64,000 bases of DNA from Watersipora subatra (lineage: Eukaryota; Bryozoa; Gymnolaemata; Cheilostomatida; Watersiporidae), in NCBI RefSeq assembly GCF_963576615.1, contig NC_088717.1:36518302-36582301 (forward strand), given 5' to 3'. Shown here one piece after another: positions 1-10,070 of this stretch. Within the stretch, counting starts at the first letter, position 1. Every line of letters starts with the position of its first letter. Below the pieces are notes generated by a model, which was not told the DNA's origin, did not search any database, and saw only the letters and a list, made by a program, of their open reading frames with translations. The translations under genes were made by a program, and so were the position numbers.

Positions 1-42
1 TTATCATATCATTAATTTATACGATAGAAAATACTAGTAATC

Positions 43-236
43 CTACGCAACATGAGATGGATCAAACACCAAGTCCCATTCTTTACCGTTTACATTGTCA
101 TCGCTAGGATTCTCATCTGGAATAACATGCTATTTTTCAAATTTAATGCTTTTTTCATAGTATCTGCCTACAAGCCCACACTTTGGTAATCCATTTGACA
201 CATCCAATATTGTCCATCCATAATTTTTTTGTACGT
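43..236 (-). pseudogene. Decayed coding fragment of unknown family
   Basis: On the minus strand one frame reads like protein for about 64 codons, ending in a TAG at 45-43. It includes the stretches YGWTILDVSNGLPKCGLVGR and NGKEWDLVFDPSHVA. A single in-frame TAG interrupts it about 25 codons before the end, and the upstream reading (a VRNRD-like stretch near 250) is one base out of frame. I do not recognise the family. It looks like the C-terminus of an old transposon or retrogene, but a terminal exon with an intron boundary at the internal TAG is also possible. Confidence 0.35.
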
Positions 237-675
237 ACATGCATCACGATTCCTGACAGAAATCTGTCTTACGACATAGCTTTTCTGTTAAAAAACGTTA
301 ACTATTATCAAAGGTGACAGTTTCGTTCAATTGGCGAGGCAGGCCAATGCAATGGTGAAGTATTGTTTTTCGTTGCTTGTGATCTTCACTAGAACTGTTG
401 GCTCTTGTTCTTTTGTTAATTGTTGTACGAATTGCCAAAGACACAAAAAAGTGCAAGTGTTTTTGCTGACGGCCTTTTCAAAGCCATTCCTTCAGCTGCA
501 CATCGCCTGCCTCTGATGCTTACTGAACTATTAGCGATCGTACGATTTGAGCCAGGGAAGGGGGTCGAATTATGGCAGGTACATGTCAAAATCAGGATTT
601 TTAGATTAAACTTCAGACCTCGACTTCTATGCTGGAATTTATGTTAGTCCATCCAATTCTGTTTCTATAAAAATG
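237..675. other. Stretch with no recognised gene
   Basis: Unique-looking AT-rich sequence. The open frames here are short and have no recognisable composition, splice context or family likeness. Confidence 0.4.
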
Positions 676-930
676 CATCCAGTTGTAAGAGGTCATCCAG
701 TTGTCAGAATTCATCCAGTTGTAAGAGGTCATTTAATTGTAAGAGGTCATCCAGTTGTAAGAGGTCATCCAGTTGTAAGAGGTCATTCAGTTGTAAGAGG
801 CCATTTTGTTGTAAAAGGTCGTCCAGTTGTAAGAGATCGTCTAGTTGTAAAAGGTCGGTCCAGTTGTAAGAGGTCATCCAGTTGTAAGAGATCGTCCAGT
901 TGTAAGAGGTCGTCCAGTTGTAAAAGGTCG
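676..930. repeat. 18-bp minisatellite, about 14 copies
   Basis: Tandem repeat of the unit CATCCAGTTGTAAGAGGT with point differences among copies and slight length drift at the right end. Because the unit is 18 bp, both strands stay open and give spurious repeat peptides. It is not a gene. Confidence 0.9.
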
Positions 931-984
931 CTACAGAACAACATTGATTGTGCCTCATTGGGTCATGAGTGATCTATTCTTAAG

Positions 985-1185
985 TGTTTACCCTCATGAT
1001 TGGTCCATTCTGATGTGTTTACTGAGGATGATTGGTTTATTCTGGTATGTCAGGCCTCTTATTTGGTGTAATCTAGTATGCTCTCTCCTCATTATTGGTC
1101 TATTCTGGTAAGCTCTCCTCTCTGATTAGACTATTCACGTATGCTTACCCGTGATTGGAGTATTCTGGCGTGCTTACCTCTCATG
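985..1185. repeat. Degenerate 35-40-bp tandem repeat
   Basis: Five or so diverged units containing GATTGGTCTATTCTGGTATG-like text followed by a CTTACCTCTC-like segment. Copies differ strongly, so the array is old. Confidence 0.55.
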
Positions 1186-1284
1186 TGTTTGAAAGAAAAT
1201 ATGAGAATTTCTTCATATACATATACTTTTGTATCCGGAGGGAATGGCACTATATCATATTTTTTATGCATCGAAATATATATT

Positions 1285-2122
1285 TCTCAAAGTTTGCCTG
1301 TAGATCTGTTTGTCATTCCGGCTATAGCTATTAAAGTCTTGATATTAAAATTCCGTGTTCTGATAGATTTAGACTCACAACGAATGCATCAACAAGTTTG
1401 TTATTCGGACGCTCTACCACTGAGCTAGAACGGCATATTGATCAAAGAAGTTTTCATATACCGCATAACCCATGTGCATGCTAATCATCTTAGCATGGCG
1501 CCCAAGTGTTACGATGCCCCTGTTAAGAAATATTCTTCGTAAGCTTCAATTACTATATCTGTGGTCAAGGCCAATTCTCACGCGGACAATTATATCGTCT
1601 CCATATCAAAGTTTCAAAGTTTTGATGGATAGCTTCTGGTGGGACAGTAACCTTTTTATACACACACACTTCTATGCAAGAATTGTTATTATTAAATCTA
1701 CATATTCAGGATATTTATTTTGTTTTCTCAGTTCGTATTGTAACATAATTGTAACATTACCGAATAATTTTTTATTGTAATCGTAGCAAAACCGACTTAG
1801 TTTAGCTATTACTCGCTAATTATTTCACATTTATATCCAAACCCTTTTATAGTTGTTTTATTTATTTTTAATTTATTTGACCTGCACAAAACATTTTTCT
1901 CATGATATGAAGTTTGAAAGTTACAGTTGTTTGACAAAGTTTGAAAACCTTTACAGTTGTTTTTTATTTTCTCTCTTAATTTATTTCAACTACACAAAAC
2001 ACTTTTCTCATGTAATGTAGTTTGAAAGTTAGAATGGAAAATGTTGTTATATTTTAAATACAAATAAGTTTTCTGTCCAAAGACTTTTTTGTTACCCAGG
2101 CAACGCCGGGTAGTACAGCTAG
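1285..2122 (+). mobile_element. Helitron-like non-autonomous element, copy 1
   Basis: The left end is TCTCAAAGTTTG and the right end is a GC hairpin (ACCCAGG CAACG CCGGGT) followed about 10 bases later by CTAG. A TC start, a 3' hairpin and a CTRR end with no terminal inverted repeat are Helitron signatures. The same two ends recur at 17992-18565, 39254-39466 and partly at 2770 and 19328. Part of this copy (about 1350-1436) is tRNA-like on the minus strand, so a composite SINE is an alternative explanation. Confidence 0.45.
1350..1436 (-). repeat. tRNA-like SINE head
   Basis: Read on the minus strand it has a box-A-like TAGCTCAGTGGTAGAGCG and a degenerate T-arm (GTGAGTCTAAATC) at tRNA spacing. 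The acceptor stem pairs GTTCT with AGAAC. It lacks a convincing anticodon stem, so it is a tRNA-derived repeat and not a functional tRNA. Confidence 0.5.
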
Positions 2123-2300
2123 CACTAAAGTCATTGTAGGTACCTATAGTTACTAAGGTTAACATAGTATTTTGGTACTATTTTTAATGGTGTTAATATT
2201 TTACCAGGAGGTACATGTAATTGCATTAGATAATGACTATAGTTTTCTATACCACTCTATGTACATCTATAGCATACGATATTTTCACATGCCTACACTG
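2123..2300. repeat. Interspersed repeat also found at 48190-48365
   Basis: Shares the phrase CTATAGTTACTAAGGTTAAC and a following TTTCTATACC-CTCTGTAC segment with the copy near 48200. It lies directly after the Helitron-like end at 2122. Confidence 0.5.
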
Positions 2301-2399
2301 AAATCATATAATTATATACCAAATATTTTTTTATTGTAATTGTAGCGAAATAGACTATATTTAGCCGTTAATCTCTAATGATTTCACATTTACATTTAA

Positions 2400-2770
2400 A
2401 CACCTTTACATTTATATTTTTCCTTTTAATTTATTACAATGAAACACTTCTTTAAAGTTATGAAATTATAAACTTACAGTTGTTTGAAAACCTTTACAGT
2501 TGTTTTATTTATTTTTAGTTTAGTTGTCCTGCACAAAACCATTTTCTCAGGATATGAAGTTTGAAAGTTACTGTTGTTTGACAAAGTTTCAAAACTTTTA
2601 CAGTTGTTTTTATTTTCTCCCTTCATTTATTTCAACTGCACAAAAAACACTTATCTCATGATATGTAGTTTGAAAGTTCGAATGGCAAAAGTTGTTATAT
2701 GTTAAATACAAATCAATTTTCTGTCCAAAGACTTTTTTATTACCCGGGCAACGCTGGGTAGCACAGTTAG
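2400..2770 (+). mobile_element. Helitron-like 3' part, copy 2
   Basis: Repeats the last part of copy 1 (text around 1900-2122): the shared TTCTGTCCAAAGACTTTTTT motif, the hairpin ACCCGGG CAACG CTGGGT at 2742-2759, and a terminal GTTAG at 2766-2770 followed by T. The left end is not clear, so this is either a truncated neighbour or a tandem duplication of copy 1. Confidence 0.5.
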
Positions 2771-3484
2771 TCTTATTATATAAGTACTCTATCCAGTTTC
2801 ATTCCTTAAATATACCATCTAGTGTTTATAACTACAACACAGCATTCTGGTAATTGTACCATTTCTTAAAAAATGGGCGAAACAACTCCTGTATAACATA
2901 AACCCCCGGGTTAGCATTTCTGAGCAAATAGTAATGAGTAGGGCAAAATTAGGGCAAATTGACCTTATTGTTTTGGGAAATTGACTTTATTGACTTTAAA
3001 TTTAAAATGCATAGTTTTCTAATTAATTAACAAATCGAGCTGTCCAAGTGTAGTTTGAAAACATAACATTAATACATTTAGCTACATATTGGAGGCATTG
3101 CATGCTGCTGGTAAAAACTTTTGCGTTGACTGGTTTGGCTATTCCACTTGTTTCTTGTGCTTGGCAGTTTTCTGATGGCTTTCCACACAAAAATCGTTTA
3201 GAAGACTTTACCACACAACTTCAAAGTTTACGATACAGCTCATTGCCTGGTGTCTTGGTGAACTCAGTAGGAAACTCTCTTATAATCTGAAGAACCTTCC
3301 CATGAGATGATTGCTTAGCTCTTGGCATCTTTGCTAGTGTAAAACTGACTGCATACTAGTCATATAATTGGGCAGCGCATGCAATAAATATCAACCAGTG
3401 ACTTGAGCAGATTTCATAATGCCACGCTGACTCATCCTATACATAAAAAATAAAGCAAAAGGAAAAAAACCCACCCAATTTCTA
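2771..3484. other. Intergenic, nothing recognised
   Basis: No coding-like exon, tRNA or repeat family shared with the rest of the window was recognised here. Confidence 0.35.
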
Positions 3485-3488
3485 TTAA

Positions 3489-4362
3489 AGGTTGACTTGC
3501 AACAAAATTCACATTACAGTTATTTGATATGAAAAGATTCACCATGTCTTACTCTGTTGTGTTGTAGGTGCAAAATATGTGGAAAGGTGATTACAAGCTC
3601 ATAAAAGCTCAAAAACGAACAGAAAATCGCAGCCACACGAGACCGCCGTAGTTTGGATTCTCTTTCCAAAACGGCTCAAATGTGATGTAGTTGTGAGAGA
3701 TGGTTTCTGTTTACACTTTCTTGCAACCTTATTCGTCGAAATATTTTCACAAATATACTTCACGCATTCAATAAAACTATGTCTATTGTTCTTACACGTG
3801 TGTTTTATCGTCATCGTAATGCTGTCACTTTTAGCAGTGATATCTTATAACATACCATAAAAATTTGTTTAATTTTTTAGCCTTAGCTTGAAGGGGTACA
3901 TATCATTGTCTGATAATCATGACGAGCCTGTTGGTCACTTGTGATAATTGAAAAGTCCTGCAGAAATTATTTGCTAAGTATTGGGTCCCGTGGTCAGATT
4001 ACGACTTGCCGATTAGACCAGGCCGAAACAAAACTAAAGTAGCGAGCATCTATATTTGATATGGGGTCTTCAGAAAAACCCGCAGTGTTTGTCATAAACT
4101 AGCACTACGATAAGTTTTATATTGAGCTTTGTATTGGCCTTTTAATTCACGTGAAAACATACGTGACAAGACGATAACCAAATTTTGTGGTTACGTCATC
4201 GAAATAAAGAGATTCCAATCTACAGCGGCTTTTCATTTTTGAGCTTTTAAGAGCTTGTAATCACATTTCCACATATTTGGCACTTACAACACAACAGAGT
4301 AAGACATGGTGAAGCTTTTGATACCAAATAACTGTAATGTGAAATTTGTTGCAAGTCAACCT
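3489..4362. mobile_element. piggyBac-type MITE, copy A (TTAA target site)
   Basis: An 874-bp element starting AGGTTGACTTGCAA and ending with its inverse, flanked on both sides by TTAA (3485-3488 and 4363-4366). The terminal inverted repeats run for about 180 bp, from the outer GGTTGACTTGC text to the CGCCGTAG-TTTGGATTC text. There is no transposase. A TTAA duplication is the hallmark of piggyBac superfamily insertion. Further copies are at 31387-32247 and 58920-59796. Confidence 0.8.
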
Positions 4363-4446
4363 TTAAGAAAGGGAAATACCCAAATACCTTAGTAAGGGGA
4401 AATTCTGAATTCCCAGTATGCATGAAGAGTAAAAACTGACTCAAAA

Positions 4447-4575
4447 ATATAAAAATTGACCTAAAAGATAAAAATTGACCTAAAAGATAAAAATTGACCT
4501 AAAAGATAAAAATTGACCTAAAAGATAAAAATTGACCTAAAAAATAAAAATTGACCTAAAGGATAAAAATTGACA
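4447..4575. repeat. 19-bp minisatellite, about 7 copies
   Basis: Tandem unit ATAAAAATTGACCTAAAAG with very little divergence between copies, lying just outside the right end of the piggyBac-type MITE. Confidence 0.9.
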
Positions 4576-5165
4576 ATTTATTGACCTTATAACTTGGCTA
4601 TTAATGTACCTAGGTTGCTCATATGTGGTATTTTTGTGTTTTAAAGTGATCCAAACATGTAAAAAAATTGACTTTGTTGACAGAAGTTTGCCTTGTAATG
4701 AGCAATGCTCTTTGCGGCGTTTTCCTTGCTTCAGCTTGTATAAAAATTGTTCGCTAGAATTCAGGTCGACTGTAATAATACATAAATATTAAAAGAACAC
4801 GGGCTCAGTTTTTTAAAAACAAAGCTGACCTGTCATTTCAGCACTGTTAGCCTGTGTTTTACTATTATTTATAAAACATTATGGCTACTCTTTTATCATT
4901 TATTATCCGAACCGAAGCTGGTGTACGACAAATATAACTGACTTTTGAGAACAAGCTGATTTTACAGAGACTGCATATCAAATTAAATAGTAGGCCTGCT
5001 ACTACTACTACTCAAATATTTTCATCTACTGCTCAAAGTCAGTTTTTTATGTTTCATAGATGTACATTTCAAAATCATCCCGTTTTAAGGATGTCAAAGA
5101 TTTGTCATATAAACACTGATATTATTAGTAAGGGGAGATAACTCTAAGGTTTGTCCTTTCGTTTG
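4576..5165. other. Intergenic, nothing recognised
   Basis: No coding exon or repeat family recognised. It precedes the MARS2-like exons, but no methionyl-tRNA synthetase catalytic motif (HIGH- or KMSKS-like) is visible in it. Confidence 0.35.
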
Positions 5166-5262
5166 TGATGATTACAGACTTTAGTCTGTAATCATCACGG
5201 ACTTTAGTCTGTAATCATACAGACTTTAGTCTGTATTCATTACAGACTTTAGTCTGTAATGA
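5166..5262. repeat. Tandem palindrome cluster
   Basis: Four successive copies of the self-complementary core ACAGACTTTAGTCTGT, the first and last flanked by further complementary bases (5170-5193 and 5238-5261 are near-perfect 24-bp palindromes). Each unit could fold as a hairpin, as could the whole block. Confidence 0.85.
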
Positions 5263-5466
5263 ATACTGTCTGTATGAATACTGTACAAATTAAATGCCTT
5301 AAAGTAATGTACAACATTTCTCCATTATACAGCTTCTGTTTTAATTTCAGAGCAGGTCTAAAGTTTATCTTGCCTTGCGAAAAATACTAAATTTTACCTA
5401 CAAACCTTGCATGCATGTTTTAATGCATTAGTTCTTTGGAGAGATTATCTCCCTTATCTGTTGTAG

Positions 5467-5658
5467 ATTATAGTGAAAGTAAAATGCTCAACTACTTGAA
5501 CAGTGAGCTTTGTAATACCCTTGGAAACCTTCTGAATAGATGCACTTCCAAGTCTATAAACAAGCAACAGACTTATCCTCCTCTAGACTTGGATGTCCAT
5601 GAGCGTGTGGAAGAGGATGGCTGGAAGGAGCTTATGGCAGACCTCGATTTGCTTCCAG
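5467..5658 (+). CDS. MARS2: MARS2-like exon (anticodon-binding domain start)
   Basis: The acceptor TTGTAG precedes 5467 and the donor GTGCCTG follows 5658. It encodes 63 complete codons plus split codons on both sides, holding the conserved TLGNLLNRC and YPPLDLDV segments. An ATG at 5436 in the same frame is upstream of the acceptor and is not the start, because the family's N-terminal half must precede this. Confidence 0.85.
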
Positions 5659-6089
5659 GTGCCTGTTTGTTTAGTTGATATAGATGTTTGGTGAAGGAAT
5701 CGGGCATAAAATATATATGAATTTGTTAATTAGTTTTTTTTTATACATGTAATTTCAAGTTTTTTGTTTGGCCATTCAGTTAATACAAATGTTTGATGAA
5801 AAGATTTGATGTGATTTTACTTTAGGTGATAATTCATTTCTTTTCTCTTCCATGTGTCTTTCAAGCTGCATCACTATATTTTTGACACATTTTTCAAGGT
5901 CTGGTGAGCCAACATTACGAAGAATATAATTTTTACAAGGCTGTTGATTGCATCATGCTACAATTGAGGAAGAGTAATGGTTTTATGGAGTCACAAAGGC
6001 CCTGGGAGCTGAAGGATAATCCAGTCCTTCTGGATACAGTACTCCATATCGTCATGGAGAACCTGCGAGTGTGTGGCATCCTTCTGCAG
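5467..6089 (+). CDS. MARS2: Mitochondrial methionyl-tRNA synthetase, C-terminal exons (partial gene)
   Basis: Methionyl-tRNA synthetase charges tRNA-Met; the mitochondrial form works in the matrix. Two exons, 5467-5658 and 5899-6089, join in matching phase (1/2). They encode the helical anticodon-binding region: a LNSELCNTLGNLLNRCTSK stretch, which aligns with the family's NAELADTLGNLLNRCTAK, then YKAVDCIM, NGFMESQRPWEL and LHIVMENLRVCGILLQ. The Rossmann catalytic core with its HIGH and KMSKS motifs is not in the window, so the gene enters from the left edge. About 60-70 residues that normally follow the LLQ are not evident; a short candidate exon lies at 6361-6384. The assignment rests on family knowledge of the conserved LGNLLNRC segment. 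Splice sites and phase support real exons. Confidence 0.85.
5899..6089 (+). CDS. MARS2: MARS2-like exon (anticodon-binding helices)
   Basis: The acceptor is TTTTTCAAG and the donor GTGAGT. It encodes 63 codons: EEYNFYKAVDCIM, QLRKSNGFMESQRPWEL and LLDTVLHIVMENLRVCGILLQ, matching the helical bundle of methionyl-tRNA synthetases. It ends exactly between codons after the LLQ. Confidence 0.87.
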
Positions 6090-6139
6090 GTGAGTGTTAA
6101 TGCGGCCATGCAACTGGACGGCCGCGACTATTTTCAACT

Positions 6140-6330
6140 ATAACAAGACTCGGCTTGATCTCTCTCTCTTCTCCTCTTCCCCCTTTTTCTCCCTCCCCAC
6201 TCCCTCCTCTCTCTCCCCCCCCTCTCTCTCTCTCCTCTCACTCCCTTCTCTCTCTCCCTCCTCTCTCCCCCCCTCTCTCTCACTCCCTCCTCTCTCTCCC
6301 TACACGTTCTCTCTCTCTCTCTCTTTTTGT
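6140..6330. repeat. CT-rich microsatellite / long polypyrimidine tract
   Basis: About 190 bases of almost pure C and T on the plus strand, mostly (CT)n and (CCCT)n. It lies in the intron after the last clear MARS2-like exon and ends 30 bases before a TTTAG acceptor, where it would act as an oversized pyrimidine tract. Confidence 0.9.
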
Positions 6331-6360
6331 CATTTTGACAATGACTGTCTTATGGTTTAG

Positions 6361-6384
6361 GTTTTATCACCGACTTCCATGTAG
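6361..6384 (+). CDS. Possible last exon of MARS2-like gene
   Basis: After the pyrimidine tract and a TTTAG acceptor ending at 6360, the phase-0 reading is VLSPTSM then TAG. In relatives the LLQ is followed by a PVTPSLA-like segment, so the S-P-T pattern fits position for position. It would end the protein about 60 residues early, so either the enzyme is shortened, the exon is damaged, or the likeness is chance. Confidence 0.3.
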   Translation, partial: VLSPTSM

Positions 6385-6690
6385 CTCTGTTCTGTTTCCC
6401 AAAGCCACCAGTGCAGGCTGTCACTCTGGCTGATTTGAGCAATCTCTATCAAGCCATTATACAATGTTCAAGATGGAATGGACACTCTTCTGTTTGCATC
6501 CTAGCTGAGTTAACACTGGGTGCCAGAGCGAAAGCACCACAGCGCAAACCTTTTTAGGCTGGGCTGCGCTCGAGCCAGTATGATTGGTATTGATTTGTGC
6601 CATCTCTGTAGGACTGCATGCAAAAGATATTAAGGAGCACCAGCTTTTGCATCACTAGATGCCCTCTCTCGGCAGTACAGAGATGCACTA

Positions 6691-6856
6691 CATGGTATAC
6701 ACTACATGATATACACTACATGGTATACACTACATGGTATACACTACATGATATACACTACATGGTATACACTACATGGTATACACTACATGGTATACAC
6801 TACATGGTATACACTACATGGTATACACTAAATGGTATACACTACATGGTATACAC
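6691..6856. repeat. 14-bp satellite, left part
   Basis: Tandem unit TATACACTACATGG, about 12 copies, with occasional GA/AA changes. The same array resumes at 7928 after a transposon insertion. Open frames such as HYMVYTTWYTL repeats are artefacts of the 14-bp period. Confidence 0.95.
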
Positions 6857-7927
6857 TAGTGCTGGGCACGAGTACTTCTTGGTCAACGGGTTTAGACCCG
6901 CCCCCTTCTGTTCGGGCTTTTCGAGTATCGGGTAGCTAGTAGTGCTAGGCTTGGGTATTTCTTTGCCTACGGGTTTTTCGGGTATCGGGTTTGTTGATAT
7001 GGATTTTATGTTTAGATTTTCTAAACAGATATATCTTCAAATTTACAAAGCAATTATATTTCTTTTCAATTTATTTATCATTTTTCACAGTTTTTATCGA
7101 CTGACATTCGTACTCGCAGCGTTAACAGGCGGATTGTTAAACAGTCAAGATAGTCTGGGGCCACAGGGAATTTTCATGTCAACAGGTGGTAGAAGATAGG
7201 GTCTATGGTAGCTTAATACTTAAACATGTTCAATGTACCTCTCTGACTTTCTGTAGATGGTGCTCCAAATCTCATAAAAAAAACTTTACATTATCGGCTT
7301 TTTCGTTAGTAAGGCTTGTTGGCTTAGTAAAACTTTGTTATAATGAATTATGTAATTCATAATAGCTAGCTGTGGTAATCAATTTAAACAGAGTTATTAA
7401 ATTTTCACTGCTACTACCAACGCTGATGGCTGTTTCTAACAAGGCAATAGCGGAAACAGACTAAGGACCTATGTGTTATCAGTGATAGCGAACACGCGCC
7501 GTATTAAAGAAGGCATAGATTTGTTTACGAAGCCAATTTGGCTAATTGCGCAAATAAAATTTGATGTAAGTATTTCTTCTCACCTTTTAATGACAAGTAA
7601 TCACTGCTTGACTACAATATTTCTAGTAGGTATAGTAAATAAGGTATGATATGTTTTATTCTATCTATTAAATTAAAGACTTGTTAAACCCCATTGTCAT
7701 GCCTCCTTAGCAAAAATGACACAGAAATGCCCTGTGGTCCCAGACAAAGAGCGCAGGGCGCAATAGACCGAGTTTGTGTTAACACTACCAGACGGATCCG
7801 TGTACCAAAACCCGAACTTGAAAGTCAGAACCCGAAGGACCGGAATACCCGAAATCTCTATTACCCGATACTTGAGAGAAGATAAACCCGCGAGTTCAAC
7901 GAGTATTACTACCCGTGCCCAACACTA
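6857..7927. mobile_element. hAT-superfamily non-autonomous transposon
   Basis: A 1071-bp element. The left end TAGTGCTGGGCACGAGTA and right end TACCCGTGCCCAACACTA are imperfect inverted repeats. Both sides carry the 8-bp duplication GTATACAC (6849-6856 and 7928-7935), which is the hAT signature. Subterminal regions are studded with CGGGT/ACCCG repeats, the kind of transposase-binding array hAT elements have. No transposase frame is present, so it would need a helper in trans. A second TAGTGCTAGGCTTGGGTAT copy of the end lies inside at 6937. Confidence 0.85.
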
Positions 7928-8231
7928 GTATACACTACATGGTATACACTACATGGTACACACTACATGGTATACACTACATGATATACACTACATGGTA
8001 TACACTACATCGTATACACTACATGGTATACACTACATGGTATACACTACATGGTATACACTACATGGTATACACTACATCGTATACACTACATGGTATA
8101 CACTACATCGTATACACTACATGGTATACACTACATCGTATACACTACATCGTATACACTACATCGTATACACTACATCGTATACACTACATAGTATACA
8201 CTACATGGTATACACTACATGGTATGTACTA
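7928..8231. repeat. 14-bp satellite, right part
   Basis: Continuation of the TATACACTACATGG array, about 21 copies. A TATACACTACATCG variant is frequent from 8006 on and forms a short run at 8133-8190, suggesting local homogenisation after the two halves were separated. Confidence 0.95.
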
Positions 8232-8583
8232 CACGTACTTCACTGAGACATGCTCAAATAGCTCAATATGATCTCCAAAGCCATTCATCACATCTTAGTA
8301 CACCTTTTGACAGTAAGATTGCGTATTACAAACCCCCACATCGACTGACATTTAGACAATTGCTCATCAAAATAAGGTCAATCACAACTTGAAAATACAA
8401 TTGTGATATTTGTCAGTCTTTTTACGTCACATTTCTAGACAGACTTATTAATTACCTTTGCAACAACTTGTGCTAGTCGTCAATGAACACTAGCGTATGA
8501 TATTTAGCCCTGGCCGTCTTTTACTGCATCGATCTCATGTCAGTATGGCATTTGCTGTTTTTTGTTAGTAAAAAATAGAAATA
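8232..8583. other. Intergenic, nothing recognised
   Basis: No exon, RNA gene or shared repeat recognised. Confidence 0.35.
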
Positions 8584-9346
8584 AAGTAATACCTTGAGAT
8601 GCGCTCTCAATACGTTTCGAGACTGAGCTCGTATGTCAATTCACTCGCATTTTATATCAATTTTTCCTATATATATATAAAATAACTAAATACAAATTAA
8701 TCCATTCCCAACCTCCTGGAAGAAACGCGTAAAACCAGGATATTACAGTGAAAAACCATATTTTTAATTCTAATCCACCACCTATGGTCGCAAAGTAACA
8801 AACACCTATTTAGTGGTTAGGATCTGCAATAAAATGTGACATCATTATGCGCAGTACTGTATGGAGTTCTTACCTTCGAGAGAGACGGTAACAGTGTTGT
8901 GAGAGAGACTCGACGGCAACACATTCGGTATGCTACACTTCTGTGGCGCTACTTAACATACCATAAACTTTAAATTTAACATAAATAAGTATGGCATGCT
9001 ATCCATAACATTGATGAATAGGTTTTAATCTTTTTACACTAAACTTAATTTTAATTGTGTCTGCATTTTTTACTTCTTTTCGCTTCCCTTCTTTACTCAT
9101 TTTCGTCTTCACTTTTAACGAGCCTTATTAAAACTTTTTCCAAATTGTTCTAACGAAAAAGACCTAGCAACGCTGTTCTTGTAAGCAGCCTTTTTCATAC
9201 TCCGGCTACCTAGCTGCAGCATCTAGAAACATCTCATATCTCAAATTTGTTTAGGATCTCAAGGCAAAAATTTGCTTGGAAGTTATCTCAGATCTCAAAT
9301 TGCTCGTATGTCAGGACACTCGTATCTCAAGGTATTACTGTGTATT
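8584..9346. mobile_element. mariner/Tc1-like MITE with AGTAATACC ends
   Basis: The left end AGTAATACCTTGAGAT and the right end ATCTCAAGGTATTACT are inverted copies, followed inside by CTCGTATGTCA-type text. The interior (AATCCATT, GCAATAAAATGTGACATCA, GTATGGAGTT) matches a second, shorter copy at 47467-47870. There is no transposase. Confidence 0.65.
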
Positions 9347-9687
9347 GTCAAGGATATGTAATATTTTTATGCTCTTTAGTGATGAGAAATTTGATTCCTC
9401 ATACGGATTTGCCAATAAATTTCCATTTAACTATAATATTGGTTGATAAGAACAAAGGATTTCTATATTTCTACACTAGCGTCTGTAATTTGTACAGAGC
9501 TATACATCTTCCACAATTGTCAGAATTTTAAAGCCTGAATACTTTGCTAAAACAATTGGACTTTGTATTAGCCGATTGTTTTATGTAGTTTTTACTAACA
9601 ACACCAGGTATATGTTTCCAAACAACAACCTCAAGCAGATCTGGGGTGAATATGAATTGTGTATACCTTACAACCTTACTTTTCATC
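9347..9687. other. Intergenic, nothing recognised
   Basis: AT-rich sequence with one 94-codon open frame running into it from the MITE; its composition is not protein-like. Confidence 0.35.
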
Positions 9688-9695
9688 GTCTGCAA

Positions 9696-10062
9696 TAGTG
9701 CTGCAAGATAAAACGATATAATTCGATGTGACGATATATTTTAGTGGATGATTTTATATTTGATCAGTTTTCAAATCGATATGAATATCGAAGCCGATAT
9801 TTTATCGAAATATCGGCTTCAATAAGCGGATATTTTGATAAAATATTCTTATTTTATTTTGCAAAACTGGAGTTGTACATTCTCCTTATTGTAAAGAGGG
9901 CACAACTCCTGTTTTTTAACTATTATCAATCAATATCCTCTCATATCGTTCATGTTAAAGCCTAACACTGTATATCGAAAGAAGACCGCTCCAATGTTCG
10001 ATATTCGATATATTTAGAGACCAAATAATCAAAGGTACATGCAAAGATATTGTGCAGCACTA
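9696..10062. mobile_element. hAT-type MITE, 367 bp
   Basis: It begins TAGTGCTGCAAGATA and ends TATTGTGCAGCACTA. A perfect 8-bp duplication GTCTGCAA flanks it at 9688-9695 and 10063-10070. The interior has stacked ATATCG / CGATAT motifs (ATATCGAAGCCGATATTTTATCG region) that can fold. There is no coding capacity. Both the end sequence and the 8-bp duplication place it in the hAT superfamily. Confidence 0.85.
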
Positions 10063-10070
10063 GTCTGCAA

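Noticed and set aside
673..972. 99-codon HPVVRG repeat protein
   Set aside because: An 18-bp minisatellite keeps both strands open by its period.
5436..5466. ATG at 5436 as start of the MARS2-like protein
   Set aside because: It would lack the whole catalytic half, and the TTGTAG acceptor at 5466 explains the frame.
6618..6935. HYMVYTTWYTL repeat protein
   Set aside because: A 14-bp satellite read through its frames. The reading also runs across a transposon junction.
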